From contig NZ_CP065410.1 in the NCBI RefSeq assembly GCF_020544405.1, forward strand, positions 2,604,001 to 2,668,000: a stretch of 64,000 nucleotides of DNA, written 5' to 3'. The notes beneath the pieces are model-generated. The model made no database searches. It saw nothing but the letters and a program-made list of their open reading frames with translations, and was not told where the DNA came from. Below, piece by piece: positions 28,052 through 36,293 of the stretch. Each line of letters opens with the position of its first letter. The first letter of the stretch is position 1. Both the position numbers and the translations under genes were made by a program. The stretch is from Pseudomonas sp. IAC-BECa141. Its GTDB lineage: Bacteria > Pseudomonadota > Gammaproteobacteria > Pseudomonadales > Pseudomonadaceae.

Positions 28052-28966
28052 ATGACCGTGAAGATTGCCCACACTGCCGAACTGCAAAAGTTCTTCGAAC
28101 AAGCCGCCGGTTTTGCCAACGATGGCGGCAGCTCACGCTTGAAAACCATCGTCCTGCGGGTGTTGCAGGACACCGCCCGGATCATCGAAGACCTCGAGAT
28201 CAACGAAGACGAATTCTGGAAAGCCGTCGACTACCTCAACCGTCTGGGTGGCCGCTCGGAGGCCGGGCTGCTGGTGGCCGGCCTCGGTCTGGAGCATTTC
28301 CTCGACCTGCTGCAGGACGCCAAGGATGCGCAGATCGGCTTGACCGGCGGCACGCCGCGCACCATCGAAGGCCCGTTGTACGTGGCCGGCGCGCCACTCT
28401 ACGAAGGTGAATGCCGGATGGACGACGGCCGCGAAGAGGGCGTCGCCACGCTGATGTTGCTCGAAGGCCAGGTGTTCAACCCGCAGGGTCAGCCGCTCGT
28501 CGGCGCCACGGTCGACCTGTGGCACGCCAACACCAGGGGCACCTATTCGTTCTTCGATCAGAGCCAGTCCGAGTACAACCTGCGTCGGCGGATCATCACC
28601 GACGCCGAAGGCCGCTATCGCGCCCGCAGCATCGTGCCATCCGGTTACGGCTGCGACCCGCAAGGCCCGACCCAGGAATGCCTGAACCTGCTCGGCCGCC
28701 ACGGCCAGCGCCCGGCTCACATTCACTTCTTCATTTCTGCACCGGGGCATCGACACCTGACGACGCAGATCAATCTGTCGGGGGACAAATACCTGTGGGA
28801 TGACTTCGCGTACGCGACCCGGGAAGGGTTGGTCGGGGAGGTCGAGTTTCTGGAGGATGCAGCGGGACGCCGAGCCGAACTGAAATTCGACTTCCAGTTG
28901 CAGCAGGCGCCTGATGCGCTGGCTGAACAGCGCAGCCAGCGCCCGAGGGCATTGCAGGACGTCTGA
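28052..28966 (+). CDS. catA: catechol 1,2-dioxygenase
   Basis: CatA opens catechol between the hydroxyls to cis,cis-muconate. The 304-residue intradiol dioxygenase has all four iron ligands: Tyr165 (GTYSFFD), Tyr199 (SGYG), His223 and His225 (PAHIHFF). The N-terminal helical linker domain is normal. The start at 28052 follows GATGAGGTG; a GTG at 28043 would add three residues. It closes the benABCD-catBCA array. The 3-oxoadipate pathway steps that follow (pca genes) are elsewhere. Confidence 0.96.
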   Translation: MTVKIAHTAELQKFFEQAAGFANDGGSSRLKTIVLRVLQDTARIIEDLEINEDEFWKAVDYLNRLGGRSEAGLLVAGLGLEHFLDLLQDAKDAQIGLTGGTPRTIEGPLYVAGAPLYEGECRMDDGREEGVATLMLLEGQVFNPQGQPLVGATVDLWHANTRGTYSFFDQSQSEYNLRRRIITDAEGRYRARSIVPSGYGCDPQGPTQECLNLLGRHGQRPAHIHFFISAPGHRHLTTQINLSGDKYLWDDFAYATREGLVGEVEFLEDAAGRRAELKFDFQLQQAPDALAEQRSQRPRALQDV

Positions 28967-28976
28967 AGGCAGGAAA

Positions 28977-28996
28977 GGGAGCCCATGGCTCCCTCT
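28977..28996 (+). terminator. weak hairpin after catA
   Basis: A 7-bp stem (28977-28983 with 28987-28993) starts 10 bp after the catA stop codon and is followed by a mixed TCTCTT run. It is a possible terminator of the ben-cat transcript. Confidence 0.45.
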
Positions 28997-29090
28997 CTTC
29001 TGAAAAACGTAATGCTAAATCGGCAGGTGCTGCGCTTATGGAATAAGTTCGAAAGCTCAGATCTGCACGGGCTTGAAGGTGTTTCTCAGG

Positions 29091-29127
29091 CAAAAAAGGC
29101 GCGTGAGTTTTTGGCTCACGCGCCTTT
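29091..29127 (-). terminator. Rho-independent terminator of the alcohol dehydrogenase
   Basis: A 13-bp stem (29095-29107 with 29115-29127) is followed on the minus strand by a run of T's. It starts directly after the adh stop codon at 29132. It may also stop read-through from catA. Confidence 0.88.
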
Positions 29128-29131
29128 GGGT

Positions 29132-30163
29132 TCATTTGCTGGCGTTCAACACAATCCGGTATCGCGCCTTGCCGCTGCGCAGATGGTCAACAGCTTCATT
29201 GACCTTGCTCATCGGAAATTCCTCGACCTGCGGCAGGATCTGATGCCGCGCGCAGAACTCAAGCATGGTCGCTGCGGTGGCGGGCGAACCGACCGGGGAG
29301 GCTGACAGGGATTTCTGTTGAGGGATGAGGTTGAACACATGCACAGGAATCGCGTCGGGCACGATGCCGACGAAGTGCAGCCGCCCCTTGCCGCGCAGGG
29401 TGGCGAGCATGGCCGTCCAGTCAAGGTTGGCGTTGGCGGTGATCAGCAGAAAGTCCAGGGTGCCGGCAATCGCTTTCAGCGCCTCGCTGTCGGTGGAAGC
29501 GACGACCTTGTGGGCGCCGAGGCGTTTGGCTTCGTCCTGTTTGCTCAGGGAAGAGGTGAACGCGGTGACATCGCAACCCCAGGCATTGAGAAATCGCAGT
29601 GCCAGATGGCCGAGGCCGCCGATGCCCACCACGCCGACCCGGTCGGTCGGCTTGATGTCGAATTCCACCAGCGGATTGAAGACCGTGGAGCCGGCGCAGA
29701 ACAGCGGACCGGCGAGTGCCGGGTCGAGGTTGTCCGGCAGTTTCAGCGCCCAGGCCCAATGCGTGCGCAGCCGATCGGCGAAACCGCCGTGGCTGCCGAT
29801 AATCGTCGGTTTTGCGGTGGCGCACAGGTGATGGGAACCACCGATGCAGGACGAGCAATGCATGCAGCTGCCCTTGTACCAGCCGATTCCCACGCGCTGA
29901 CCGATTTCCAGACCGCGCACCTGCGGGCCGGTGCGCACGATGCGGCCGACCACTTCATGGCCGGGAATGAAGGGGTATTGGCTGATGCCCCAGTCGTTGT
30001 CGATCAGCGACTGGTCGGAATGGCAGACGCCGCAATATTCCACGGCGACTTCGACTTCTTCGTCCCCCAGCGGGCCGGGGTCGTAACTGAAGCGCTCCAG
30101 CGGCGCGCCGGCCGAGGTGGCGGCCCAGCCGGTGAATGTCGTGGGTTCGGTGTTATTGCTCAT
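29132..30163 (-). CDS. zinc-dependent NAD(P) alcohol dehydrogenase
   Basis: A 343-residue MDR enzyme of the cinnamyl alcohol dehydrogenase/YahK group. It has the catalytic zinc ligands (CGVCHSD, GHEVVG), four structural-zinc cysteines (SCMHCSSCIGGSHHLC) and the cofactor motif GIGGLGHLAL. It reduces aldehydes or oxidises primary alcohols; a role in detoxifying aromatic aldehydes would fit the neighbourhood but is not shown. It appears monocistronic. Confidence 0.9.
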   Translation of the reverse strand: MSNNTEPTTFTGWAATSAGAPLERFSYDPGPLGDEEVEVAVEYCGVCHSDQSLIDNDWGISQYPFIPGHEVVGRIVRTGPQVRGLEIGQRVGIGWYKGSCMHCSSCIGGSHHLCATAKPTIIGSHGGFADRLRTHWAWALKLPDNLDPALAGPLFCAGSTVFNPLVEFDIKPTDRVGVVGIGGLGHLALRFLNAWGCDVTAFTSSLSKQDEAKRLGAHKVVASTDSEALKAIAGTLDFLLITANANLDWTAMLATLRGKGRLHFVGIVPDAIPVHVFNLIPQQKSLSASPVGSPATAATMLEFCARHQILPQVEEFPMSKVNEAVDHLRSGKARYRIVLNASK

Positions 30164-30214
30164 GGGACACCTCCAGGTCTGGCGCTGCGGGCGCAGCCTG
30201 AAGAGTCTAGCGTG

Positions 30215-30460
30215 TCATCGAGCGGGCGCTAGCCAGGTGTTCAGCACGCGCCGGTCCAGCTCTTCCCAGTCCGCCATGCCCAGCACTCGGGTGGTATTGA
30301 GGCCGCGCAGATAACCGCGCAACTGATTGGCCACGGCTTGTACCGACTCTGAATTGTCCGCTGACTGGCTCAGTACGGTTTCGTATTCGACCAGGTATTC
30401 GGCAACCCGGTCGCGGAACTCGGGCAGGACGGCATCGCGGATCAGGTCAAAGGTTCGCAC
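30215..30460 (-). CDS. small conserved hypothetical protein
   Basis: An 81-residue soluble, acidic, helix-rich protein starting at a GTG with GAGGAT upstream. No signal peptide, metal motif or recognised domain is visible (DLIRDAVLPEFRDRVAEYLVEYET, WEELDRRVLNTWLAP). It is divergent from the secreted protein at 30625. Function unknown. Confidence 0.6.
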   Translation of the reverse strand: MRTFDLIRDAVLPEFRDRVAEYLVEYETVLSQSADNSESVQAVANQLRGYLRGLNTTRVLGMADWEELDRRVLNTWLAPAR

Positions 30461-30624
30461 GGGTAATCCTCATCTGTTTTCGTTGTGATTGAGTGTGGCG
30501 CAGTCTGCATGGGGTTCAACTATTGCTTCAAGTAATAGTGACCATCAAGAAACGCAAGTTCTGCTTTGGCGCCGATGGGCGGAAAATCGCCTCCATCGAA
30601 CACGCCGCTGAAGGAATTTGCGCG

Positions 30625-31272
30625 ATGAAGACTTTGACCCGACTGGCTGTAGTCGCCCTGCTGATGGGCGGGGTGGCCGCTACCGTAGCCCCGGCTTATG
30701 CAGATGATGCCCAGTCGTGCCATTTTCTGCCCGTCGCCGCCAGCAGCGCCGCGCTGCAGCACTCGCAAACCGTCGGTGTGCTGTACAGCGAAAACACTCT
30801 GGACAACCTGCAATACCTCGAGCGTTACCACGATGTGGCGGTGAACGGCGCCAAGGATGCGCTCGATGCGCGGATTCGTGACGCCTTCGTCGACAGCTCC
30901 GATCCGGAGCTGGCCATCGACTGGCTGATGAGTTCGCTGCAACAGCAATTTCTCTCGGTAACCGTCTATGACAGCCTCGATGCGCTGGTGCAGGCCCATC
31001 CGGACGTTGTGGTGATGCTCGACACTCACAACCGTTTGCTGACCCAACGCAACAGTCAGGTCGAAGCGCGGTTCGCCGCACGCTTCTATGACGCCAACCT
31101 GCAATACATCGGCAAGGCTGAAGGCGCGGTGGAGAAGCAACTGCCGTCGGTGTGGGTACACAACAAGGCAGCGCCTGAAATCGCTGCCGGGATCGAACAG
31201 CAGCGCGACCTGCAACTGAGTGCCCTGAAACAGTTCGATGACTCGCTCAAGGCCCTGGTGAGTGCAGGCTGA
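30625..31272 (+). CDS. secreted hypothetical protein
   Basis: A 215-residue protein with a clear Sec signal peptide (MKTLTRLAVVALLMGGVAATVAPAYA). The mature part is helical and contains SQTVGVLYSENTLDNLQYLERYHDVAVNG and LVQAHPDVVVMLDTHN. One cysteine is seen in the mature part. I do not recognise the family. The in-frame start at 30493 would place the signal peptide 44 residues inside, so 30625 is used. The next gene, 86 bp on, encodes a lipoprotein, so both may act at the cell envelope. Confidence 0.72.
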   Translation: MKTLTRLAVVALLMGGVAATVAPAYADDAQSCHFLPVAASSAALQHSQTVGVLYSENTLDNLQYLERYHDVAVNGAKDALDARIRDAFVDSSDPELAIDWLMSSLQQQFLSVTVYDSLDALVQAHPDVVVMLDTHNRLLTQRNSQVEARFAARFYDANLQYIGKAEGAVEKQLPSVWVHNKAAPEIAAGIEQQRDLQLSALKQFDDSLKALVSAG

Positions 31273-31358
31273 GCCCCTTGATCAAAAACGGCAACGGCAG
31301 TGCCCGTGACACTGAACGTTGCCGAAGAACCGAACCTTTTATTTTCAGGATTTTTTCC

Positions 31359-31700
31359 ATGCGTACCTTTGTTATCCCTGTCATGGCCTGCGCCACTTTG
31401 TTGCTGACCGCTTGCGCCTCCGCGCCGAACGACCCGACGTTGACCCTGCAGACGCACAAGACGCCTGCCCAGTACGCCGAATGCGTGGTGCCGAAACTGC
31501 AGGGCAGCGCGCTGAACCCGACGGTTTCGCAGACCCAGCGCAGCTACCGGATCGTGGTGCCGAGCAAGGTGGCGGCGGACAACGTGCTGGAAGCCTACAA
31601 GGCACAGGACGGCGGCAAAGTGTTTTTGTATGAGCGCCACTTGCTGGCGTCGAGTTTCCTGCCGTCGAGTTTTGAACGGGCTGCCCAGGAGTGCCTGTAA
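31359..31700 (+). CDS. putative lipoprotein
   Basis: A 113-residue protein with a lipobox (VMACATLLLTAC, Cys19). The mature part has two further cysteines and the block QRSYRIVVPSKVAADNVLEAYKAQDGGKVFLYER, which suggests a small alpha-beta fold. The start at 31359 lies close behind TTCAGGA. It shares direction with the secreted protein upstream and is followed by a good terminator. Function unknown. Confidence 0.7.
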   Translation: MRTFVIPVMACATLLLTACASAPNDPTLTLQTHKTPAQYAECVVPKLQGSALNPTVSQTQRSYRIVVPSKVAADNVLEAYKAQDGGKVFLYERHLLASSFLPSSFERAAQECL

Positions 31701-31760
31701 CGCCTGTCGGTTAACGCTTTTGAAGATGCTCCTTTGGTTGGCCGCAACCAACCAATTCTT

Positions 31761-31789
31761 TGCCCCGCACCTTGCGGGGCATTTTTTTT
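31761..31789 (+). terminator. Rho-independent terminator of the lipoprotein gene
   Basis: TGCCCCGC pairs with GCGGGGCA around a short ACCTT loop and a run of eight T's follows. It ends transcription from 31359-31700. Confidence 0.88.
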
Positions 31790-31791
31790 GC

Positions 31792-31858
31792 CCAAAAAAA
31801 ATCGCCGCTTTCATCAGCTCTGCAAACGAAACGCGAGGGCTGATGAAAGCGGCGATTT
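31792..31858 (-). terminator. long-stem terminator downstream of tRNA-Gln
   Basis: A perfect 20-bp inverted repeat (31799-31818 with 31839-31858, 20-nt loop) is followed on the minus strand by seven T's. It lies 107 bp past the tRNA-Gln 3' end and abuts the plus-strand terminator next to it. Confidence 0.8.
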
Positions 31859-31964
31859 ATTGATTGTTCGGGCGTGAAGAAATACGCCAGGTGCACATGC
31901 AAACAGGAAAGGATCGATAACGAAAAAACGAGAGGGAACTGGAGAGGGTGAAACGAGGAAAAAA

Positions 31965-32039
31965 TGGCAGGGGCGGCTGGATTCGAACCAACGCATGGCA
32001 GGATCAAAACCTGCTGCCTTACCGCTTGGCGACGCCCCT
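31965..32039 (-). tRNA. tRNA-Gln (anticodon UUG)
   Basis: A 75-nt cloverleaf on the minus strand. The acceptor arm AGGGGCG pairs with CGCCCCT, followed by discriminator G and an encoded CCA. The D arm reads GCCAAGCGGTAAGGC, the anticodon loop TTTTGAT (anticodon TTG) and the T arm GTTGG-TTCGAAT-CCAGC. It is single-copy here. Confidence 0.95.
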
Positions 32040-32268
32040 GTAGCTATTGGTTTCAGTCCCGGGAGGACCTCTGCAACAGTGGGCGGCACTTTACCAGCGC
32101 TCTTTCGATCTGTGAACCCCTGAAACAGATAAATTTCATGGAAAACAGCTACTTATTTCCCGGACGGCATCGCCGGTCAGGTTTTTCGGGCTTTTCAGCG
32201 AGCGCCATCAAAACTGGCGCGAGCGCTGTAGCCCGAAAACCTGGCGAAAACCTGCCTCGACGAACCGA

Positions 32269-32475
32269 TCAGTTGCCGTCCGCAACCTTGCGTTCGATTT
32301 CGTCGACCTTGCGTTGCAACTCCTCCGCGTCCTGCTCCTTGGTGCGGGTCGATGAGGGCGTGATGACCTCATCCACGCCGCGGGTGGCGTCGTCCCGATC
32401 CTCAAGATCGCGTTTCACCACATTGACCGGTTTGCCGGACGTATCAGTAGGTGGGGCTTTGCTGTCGTTGTTCAT
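32269..32475 (-). CDS. small hydrophilic hypothetical protein
   Basis: A 68-residue, highly charged protein with a disordered N-half (PPTDTSGKPVNVVKRDLEDRDDATRG) and a short C-terminal heptad-like helix (QDAEELQRKVDEIERKV). The start at 32475 has a GGAGG ribosome site; the in-frame start at 32517 lacks one. It shares the strand of the radical SAM operon, 97 bp downstream, and could be its last gene, though nothing in it suggests a shared role. Confidence 0.65.
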   Translation of the reverse strand: MNNDSKAPPTDTSGKPVNVVKRDLEDRDDATRGVDEVITPSSTRTKEQDAEELQRKVDEIERKVADGN

Positions 32476-32571
32476 GGTGCTGACCTCCGTTGGCTTAAAC
32501 GTTGGATACAGCGCCACCGGGCGAGTTCGAGATTTTTAGCGGCAACCGGGCGAACGGCAGCCGCTGCCGTC

Positions 32572-34035
32572 TCAGCTCACCGAACTCGGCATTCCCGCCA
32601 GCAAACCGGTCAGCGTCTTCATGATCGCCTGCTGACGCGCCCGGTCGGTCAGGTGCCGGGCCTCGGCGGCGGCGACATCGGCGTGGCAGTGCGGGCAGAT
32701 CGATTCGTGCGGGTGGATGTATTGCAGGCAGTCGCGGCACAGGGCCAGTTGCGTCGGCAGGCGTCCTTCCTCGGGGGAGGACTGGCCCTGATTGATCCAG
32801 GCGAGCTTGATCACTTGCCCGCTGTCGCTGACGCTGCTGACTTTTTCGCCGGTGTCGATGCGTTCGGTGATCAGGTCAAAACGTCCGACCGCAAACGAGC
32901 GCTGGGCGGCGTCTTCGACTTTGACGATGCGCTCGCGCAAACCCTGTTTTTGCAGTTCCAGGGTTCGGTAATGGCAGTAAGGATTGTTGCCGGGTTTGCC
33001 CAGCAGCGAATGCGACGTCCAGGTGCAGCCGCCCCGGCAGACGTCGTTGTAATAGCAGCTTCGGCAGTAACCCCACAGGTCATCGACCGAACGCAGGCGG
33101 CCGAAGTGCATGCCTTCGCTGTAGTGCCAGATGTCGTGCAGGCTCATGTTGCGCACGTTGCCGCCGGAAAACCCGACGGTCGCCAGTGACGGGCAACCTT
33201 TAACCGTGCCGTCCGCTTCCAGCGCCAGCACGGTCTGGCCGGCCGCGCAGCCGCTCCAGTGCACGCGTTCGTCGCCGAAGCCGCGCCACAGATGTTCGTA
33301 AGGGCCGTAATAACCGATGTTGTTGCCGACGTTCATCAGCAGGCCGCGATCCAGTCCTTCGCGGTACAACCGGGCGAGTAGCGGCATCACTTCCAGCAGC
33401 TTGTACGGCTGGAGCAACAGCTCAGGATGGTCGACGGCGTTGCCCATGGCCACCGTGATCTGGATCTGCCAATGGGTGGCGCCGAGCTCGATGATGGTGT
33501 CCATCAGTTCTGGCAGATCCGGCAACGTGGCCGCGCCGATCTGGGTGTTGACGCTGACGGCCAGCCCTGACGCCTTGGCCCGGCGCAGGGTATCGACAGC
33601 CTTGTCGAACGAGCCGGGTACGTTGCGCACCTTGTCGTGCAGCGGCGCGAGTCCGTCCAGGGAAATGCCGACCCCGTTGAGCCCCGCTTCGACTGCTGCC
33701 TGCATCTTCGCTGGCGTCAGATTGCGCCCGCCGGTCTGGATCGCACAGTACATGCCGTGGTCGTGGATGGCGCGGATCAGTTGCGTCCAGTCCTTGCGCA
33801 GATAGGCTTCGCCGCCGATCAGGGTGATCTCGCGGGTGCCCAGGGCGGCGAGGGAATCGATCACGTCGAGGCATTCGCGGGTGTTGAGTTCATCGGGGCG
33901 CCGATGCCCCGCGCGGGAGCCGCAATGCAGACACTTGAGGTCGCAGGCGAGGGTGATTTCCCAGACCACGTGCACCGGCACGTAGCGTTTGAGATCGGTG
34001 TCGCTGAGGTAGCGGGCAGGGCGGTTGTCTGTCAT
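32572..34035 (-). CDS. radical SAM/SPASM maturase of a GDL-motif peptide system
   Basis: A 487-residue radical SAM enzyme. The SAM-cluster motif is CDLKCLHC (Cys31, Cys35, Cys38). A SPASM-type C-terminal region holds further cysteines (WSGCAAG, KGCPSLA, YCRSCYYNDVCRGGCTW, PYCHYR) for two auxiliary Fe-S clusters. A last C-x2-C / C-x2-C pair (CRDCLQ, CPHCHAD) resembles a zinc ribbon. Enzymes of this kind modify ribosomal peptides. The three upstream genes on the same strand encode proteins that share a GDL motif, the likely substrates. The start at 34035 is chosen from the conserved N-terminus and a GGGAGAT-like site. The chemistry carried out is unknown. Confidence 0.88.
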   Translation of the reverse strand: MTDNRPARYLSDTDLKRYVPVHVVWEITLACDLKCLHCGSRAGHRRPDELNTRECLDVIDSLAALGTREITLIGGEAYLRKDWTQLIRAIHDHGMYCAIQTGGRNLTPAKMQAAVEAGLNGVGISLDGLAPLHDKVRNVPGSFDKAVDTLRRAKASGLAVSVNTQIGAATLPDLPELMDTIIELGATHWQIQITVAMGNAVDHPELLLQPYKLLEVMPLLARLYREGLDRGLLMNVGNNIGYYGPYEHLWRGFGDERVHWSGCAAGQTVLALEADGTVKGCPSLATVGFSGGNVRNMSLHDIWHYSEGMHFGRLRSVDDLWGYCRSCYYNDVCRGGCTWTSHSLLGKPGNNPYCHYRTLELQKQGLRERIVKVEDAAQRSFAVGRFDLITERIDTGEKVSSVSDSGQVIKLAWINQGQSSPEEGRLPTQLALCRDCLQYIHPHESICPHCHADVAAAEARHLTDRARQQAIMKTLTGLLAGMPSSVS

Positions 34036-34099
34036 GGGAGATCCTTGCGCACGGGCCTGTGCGCGGCACGATTGGACTGACCTCGATTGGCTGGAAGAC

Positions 34100-34127
34100 C
34101 GGGGGCGGTCACCCGTGACCGCCCCCG
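34100..34127 (-). promoter_or_regulatory. strong GC hairpin before the maturase gene
   Basis: A 13-bp perfect stem (34100-34112 with 34115-34127) lies between the last substrate-like gene and the maturase. With no T-tract, it probably lowers or stabilises rather than ends the transcript, giving more substrate than enzyme. Confidence 0.6.
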
Positions 34128-34138
34128 GGCCGTACGAC

Positions 34139-34716
34139 TTAGCGCGCTTCCAGTCGCGCGATTTCCGCATTCAGCTGTTCAAGGGCACTGCGCAAGGCAC
34201 CCTCGTGGGCCAGCTGTTGTTCGCCTTGCTGCACCGCGACTTTCAACTGCGCCAGATCACCGCTTTCCTTCGCCGTTTGCACGGCCACGGCGTACAGCGG
34301 CTGGACATGATGCTCGGGCGGAAGAGGCTCGACGCTCGGTGCCTGATGCACGGCGACGTGCCGCACGTCCTGCCACTGGCCGCCGTCGTTGTAGCGGTAA
34401 TCGATAAAACCGCTGGTCCAGTCGTTCAGGATGCCCTTGAGGTGGAAGGTCTGGGCAATCTGACTCAGCGGGCCGCTCGGGCTGCCATCAAGTGTGAGAA
34501 TGATGTAGGTCTCGGTGGATGGCGTCAGCCTGGCCTCGGAGTAGTCGCCCCAGACCCGGGCATGGAAATTCACCGGTGGCCAGGTGCTCTGGAACACGCT
34601 CGCGGTTCCGCTGACTTTTTGCGGACGGTATCGACCACGATATCGAGGGTCAGAACCGGTGCGCCCAGCAGTGAGTTACTGGCGATGAGGCGGGTGTGAA
34701 AAAGTCCGATCGACAT
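34139..34716 (-). CDS. DUF1842/DUF1843-like GDL-motif protein, frameshifted
   Basis: Third candidate substrate of the radical SAM system. The ATG at 34716 (after AAGGAG) begins MSIGLFHTRLIASN, matching the N-terminus of the paralogue at 34756. This frame stops at 34570. From the AAAAAG run (34615-34620) the neighbouring frame continues the homology (VSGTASVFQSTWPPVNFHARVWGDY) to the end. One extra A, or a -1 slip on AAA-AAG, joins them into about 191 residues. The C-terminus has the motif LYAVAVQTAKESGDLAQLK. It may be a real mutation, a sequencing error or recoding. Confidence 0.72.
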
Positions 34717-34755
34717 GATGCTGCTCCTTGTGAAAGTAATGGTTCCATTAGCCGA

Positions 34756-35382
34756 TCAGCGACTTTGCACGCGGCTGATTTCTTTGTTGGCGTCGTCCAC
34801 CGCTTTGCGCAACAGCGGCAGTTGCTCCAGCTGCTGCCTGGCCTGCGCGGACAGGCTTTTCATCTGCGCCAGGTCTCCGCTGGCGATGGCGCCCTGAATC
34901 GGCGCGGCATACAGCGGCAGAACCGGTTTGTGCGGCTCGATCACCGGGCCGGGATTGAACGGCTGAAGCACTTTCGAAGGCACCTCCACCAGATGCGCCG
35001 GCACGTTGTTCAGTTCGTGCCAGCGCTGGCCGTCGAAGTACTCATAGTTGGCCACGCCTTCGCGCCAGTCGGTGCCAACCACCAGGTGGATCTTGAAGTT
35101 GATGATCGAGTTGGAGCCAGGTCCGCCATGGTTGCCCTGGGCGGTGATCAGGATCTTGCTGACACCGGGCTTCATCACCGTCATGTAGGTGTATTCGCCC
35201 CAGACGTCCGAGTCGATGTCGAGCGGCGGATTGGTCGCCTGAGTCACGGCGGCGTTGCCGGTGACATGCTGCTGCGGCGTGGACACCAGCAGGTTCAGCG
35301 CAAGGCTCTGCGCCCCTGGCTGACCCGTACCGATCCGGTAGCTCACCGGGAACAAGCCGACATTTTGCTGAGTAGCTGACAT
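34756..35382 (-). CDS. DUF1842/DUF1843-like GDL-motif protein
   Basis: A 208-residue protein with no signal peptide. Residues ~8-130 form a beta-rich DUF1842-like domain (VGLFPVSYRIGTG, VWGEYTYMTVMKPGVSKILITAQGNHGGPGS, IINFKIHLVVG). The C-terminal ~50 residues are a DUF1843-like helix pair carrying LYAAPIQGAIASGDLAQMK. The same C-terminal motif recurs in the two flanking genes. The start at 35382 follows GGAGG. It is probably a substrate or scaffold for the radical SAM maturase downstream. No enzyme function is visible. Confidence 0.82.
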   Translation of the reverse strand: MSATQQNVGLFPVSYRIGTGQPGAQSLALNLLVSTPQQHVTGNAAVTQATNPPLDIDSDVWGEYTYMTVMKPGVSKILITAQGNHGGPGSNSIINFKIHLVVGTDWREGVANYEYFDGQRWHELNNVPAHLVEVPSKVLQPFNPGPVIEPHKPVLPLYAAPIQGAIASGDLAQMKSLSAQARQQLEQLPLLRKAVDDANKEISRVQSR

Positions 35383-35416
35383 GTTGATTGCCTCCATTGC
35401 AATGTGGGAAATGGCC

Positions 35417-35602
35417 TCAGGGTTTTTCCAGTCTGGAAACTTCTTTGGCCAGGTTTTCGTACGCGGTTTGTAGCTCCTTCGCTTCCGGCTTCGTTGAATC
35501 GCGCTGCTTCAACAAAGTCTTCATCTTCTGCAGATCGCCGCCGGTGATCGCGTTCTGGATGGCGACGCCGTAGGGCGGGATGTTGTGATTTGAACCAGTC
35601 AT
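35417..35602 (-). CDS. 61-residue DUF1843-like GDL-motif peptide
   Basis: A 61-residue protein that is essentially the C-terminal domain of its neighbours standing alone: PPYGVAIQNAITGGDLQKMK, then a charged helix ending in EVSRLEKP. A GAGGAAGG site precedes the ATG. As the shortest member, first in the operon and lacking a leader-like signal, it is the best candidate precursor for the radical SAM enzyme. Cysteine is absent, so a thioether (sactipeptide) product from this chain is unlikely. Confidence 0.8.
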   Translation of the reverse strand: MTGSNHNIPPYGVAIQNAITGGDLQKMKTLLKQRDSTKPEAKELQTAYENLAKEVSRLEKP

Positions 35603-36293
35603 ATCGAGGCCTTCCTCGTGGGTGTTTGCCGCTCGACCCCTTGCGCAGAAGGGGCGCCTTTCCTGACAGGCAGGCGAACGACATCGGCCGCAATCACCGG
35701 CAACCGGGATTCTCGGGGACGTGACAGCCTGATCCGTCGGGATCTGATCAATCCGTAAACAGGGTTCGCGCAGGGACGGCGCCGCAACGCCGGCTCAGAT
35801 CGTCAGCCAAAACCGTCAGGCCTGGCTTCGGGCGTCAATGAAGGGGGTTGCCGGTGGGGCAATCGGGGGAATCTCGCCTGTACGTTGGTCATCTTTCTGT
35901 CCTTGATAGAAAGCAACGAAACACAGGGATAGGTCGTTCACTCTTCAAGAGTGCAATACCCGCGCAAGCACAAAAACCATCCCTGATTTTTCTTCCAGTG
36001 CTGCTGATGGCACTCGTCGAGCGACGTTTGCCAAATGGCCAGCATTTTGCCAGCCACGCAACCCTAGACCCGTTTTTGCAGGGCTGCCAGAAAAAGCGCC
36101 GAACGGTCATTTCTGTTCAACGCAGGAATTCTGGCGCAGGCTCGGTCGGCCTTTCGGCGGCGCTTTCAAGCGATTGAAACAAGATCGACATGGGCGCTGA
36201 AGCGCGTTCGGAAATGAAAAATGTACGCCGATGTACATTGCGTGTACGGCGCGTGTAAAGTCCGGTCAAAGTCTCAAAGACAGGTGCATTGCA
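35603..36293. other. intergenic region upstream of the GDL operon and the TetR gene
   Basis: About 690 bp without a convincing gene. Two open frames (35848-36177 plus, 35889-36110 minus) have no ribosome site and overlap each other. The region should hold the promoter of the GDL operon (left end) and that of the TetR gene (right end, with TGTAC repeats from 36222). Confidence 0.55.
36222..36247 (+). promoter_or_regulatory. phased TGTAC repeats before the TetR gene
   Basis: TGTAC occurs at 36222, 36232 and 36243, spaced 10 and 11 bp, so on one face of the helix. The middle copy is the full palindrome TGTACA. The same hexamer flanks the operator-like palindrome at 39909-39946, which suggests one regulator for both sites. 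Confidence 0.5.

Noticed and set aside
31711..32007. Open frame overlapping the tRNA-Gln gene
   Set aside because: It crosses the tRNA and two terminators and has no coding features.
31965..32039. tRNA-Gln as the attachment site of a genomic island
   Set aside because: No integrase gene and no repeated copy of the tRNA 3' end seen in the window.
35848..36177. Overlapping short frames as a fourth GDL-system gene
   Set aside because: No GDL motif, no ribosome site and no coding bias.
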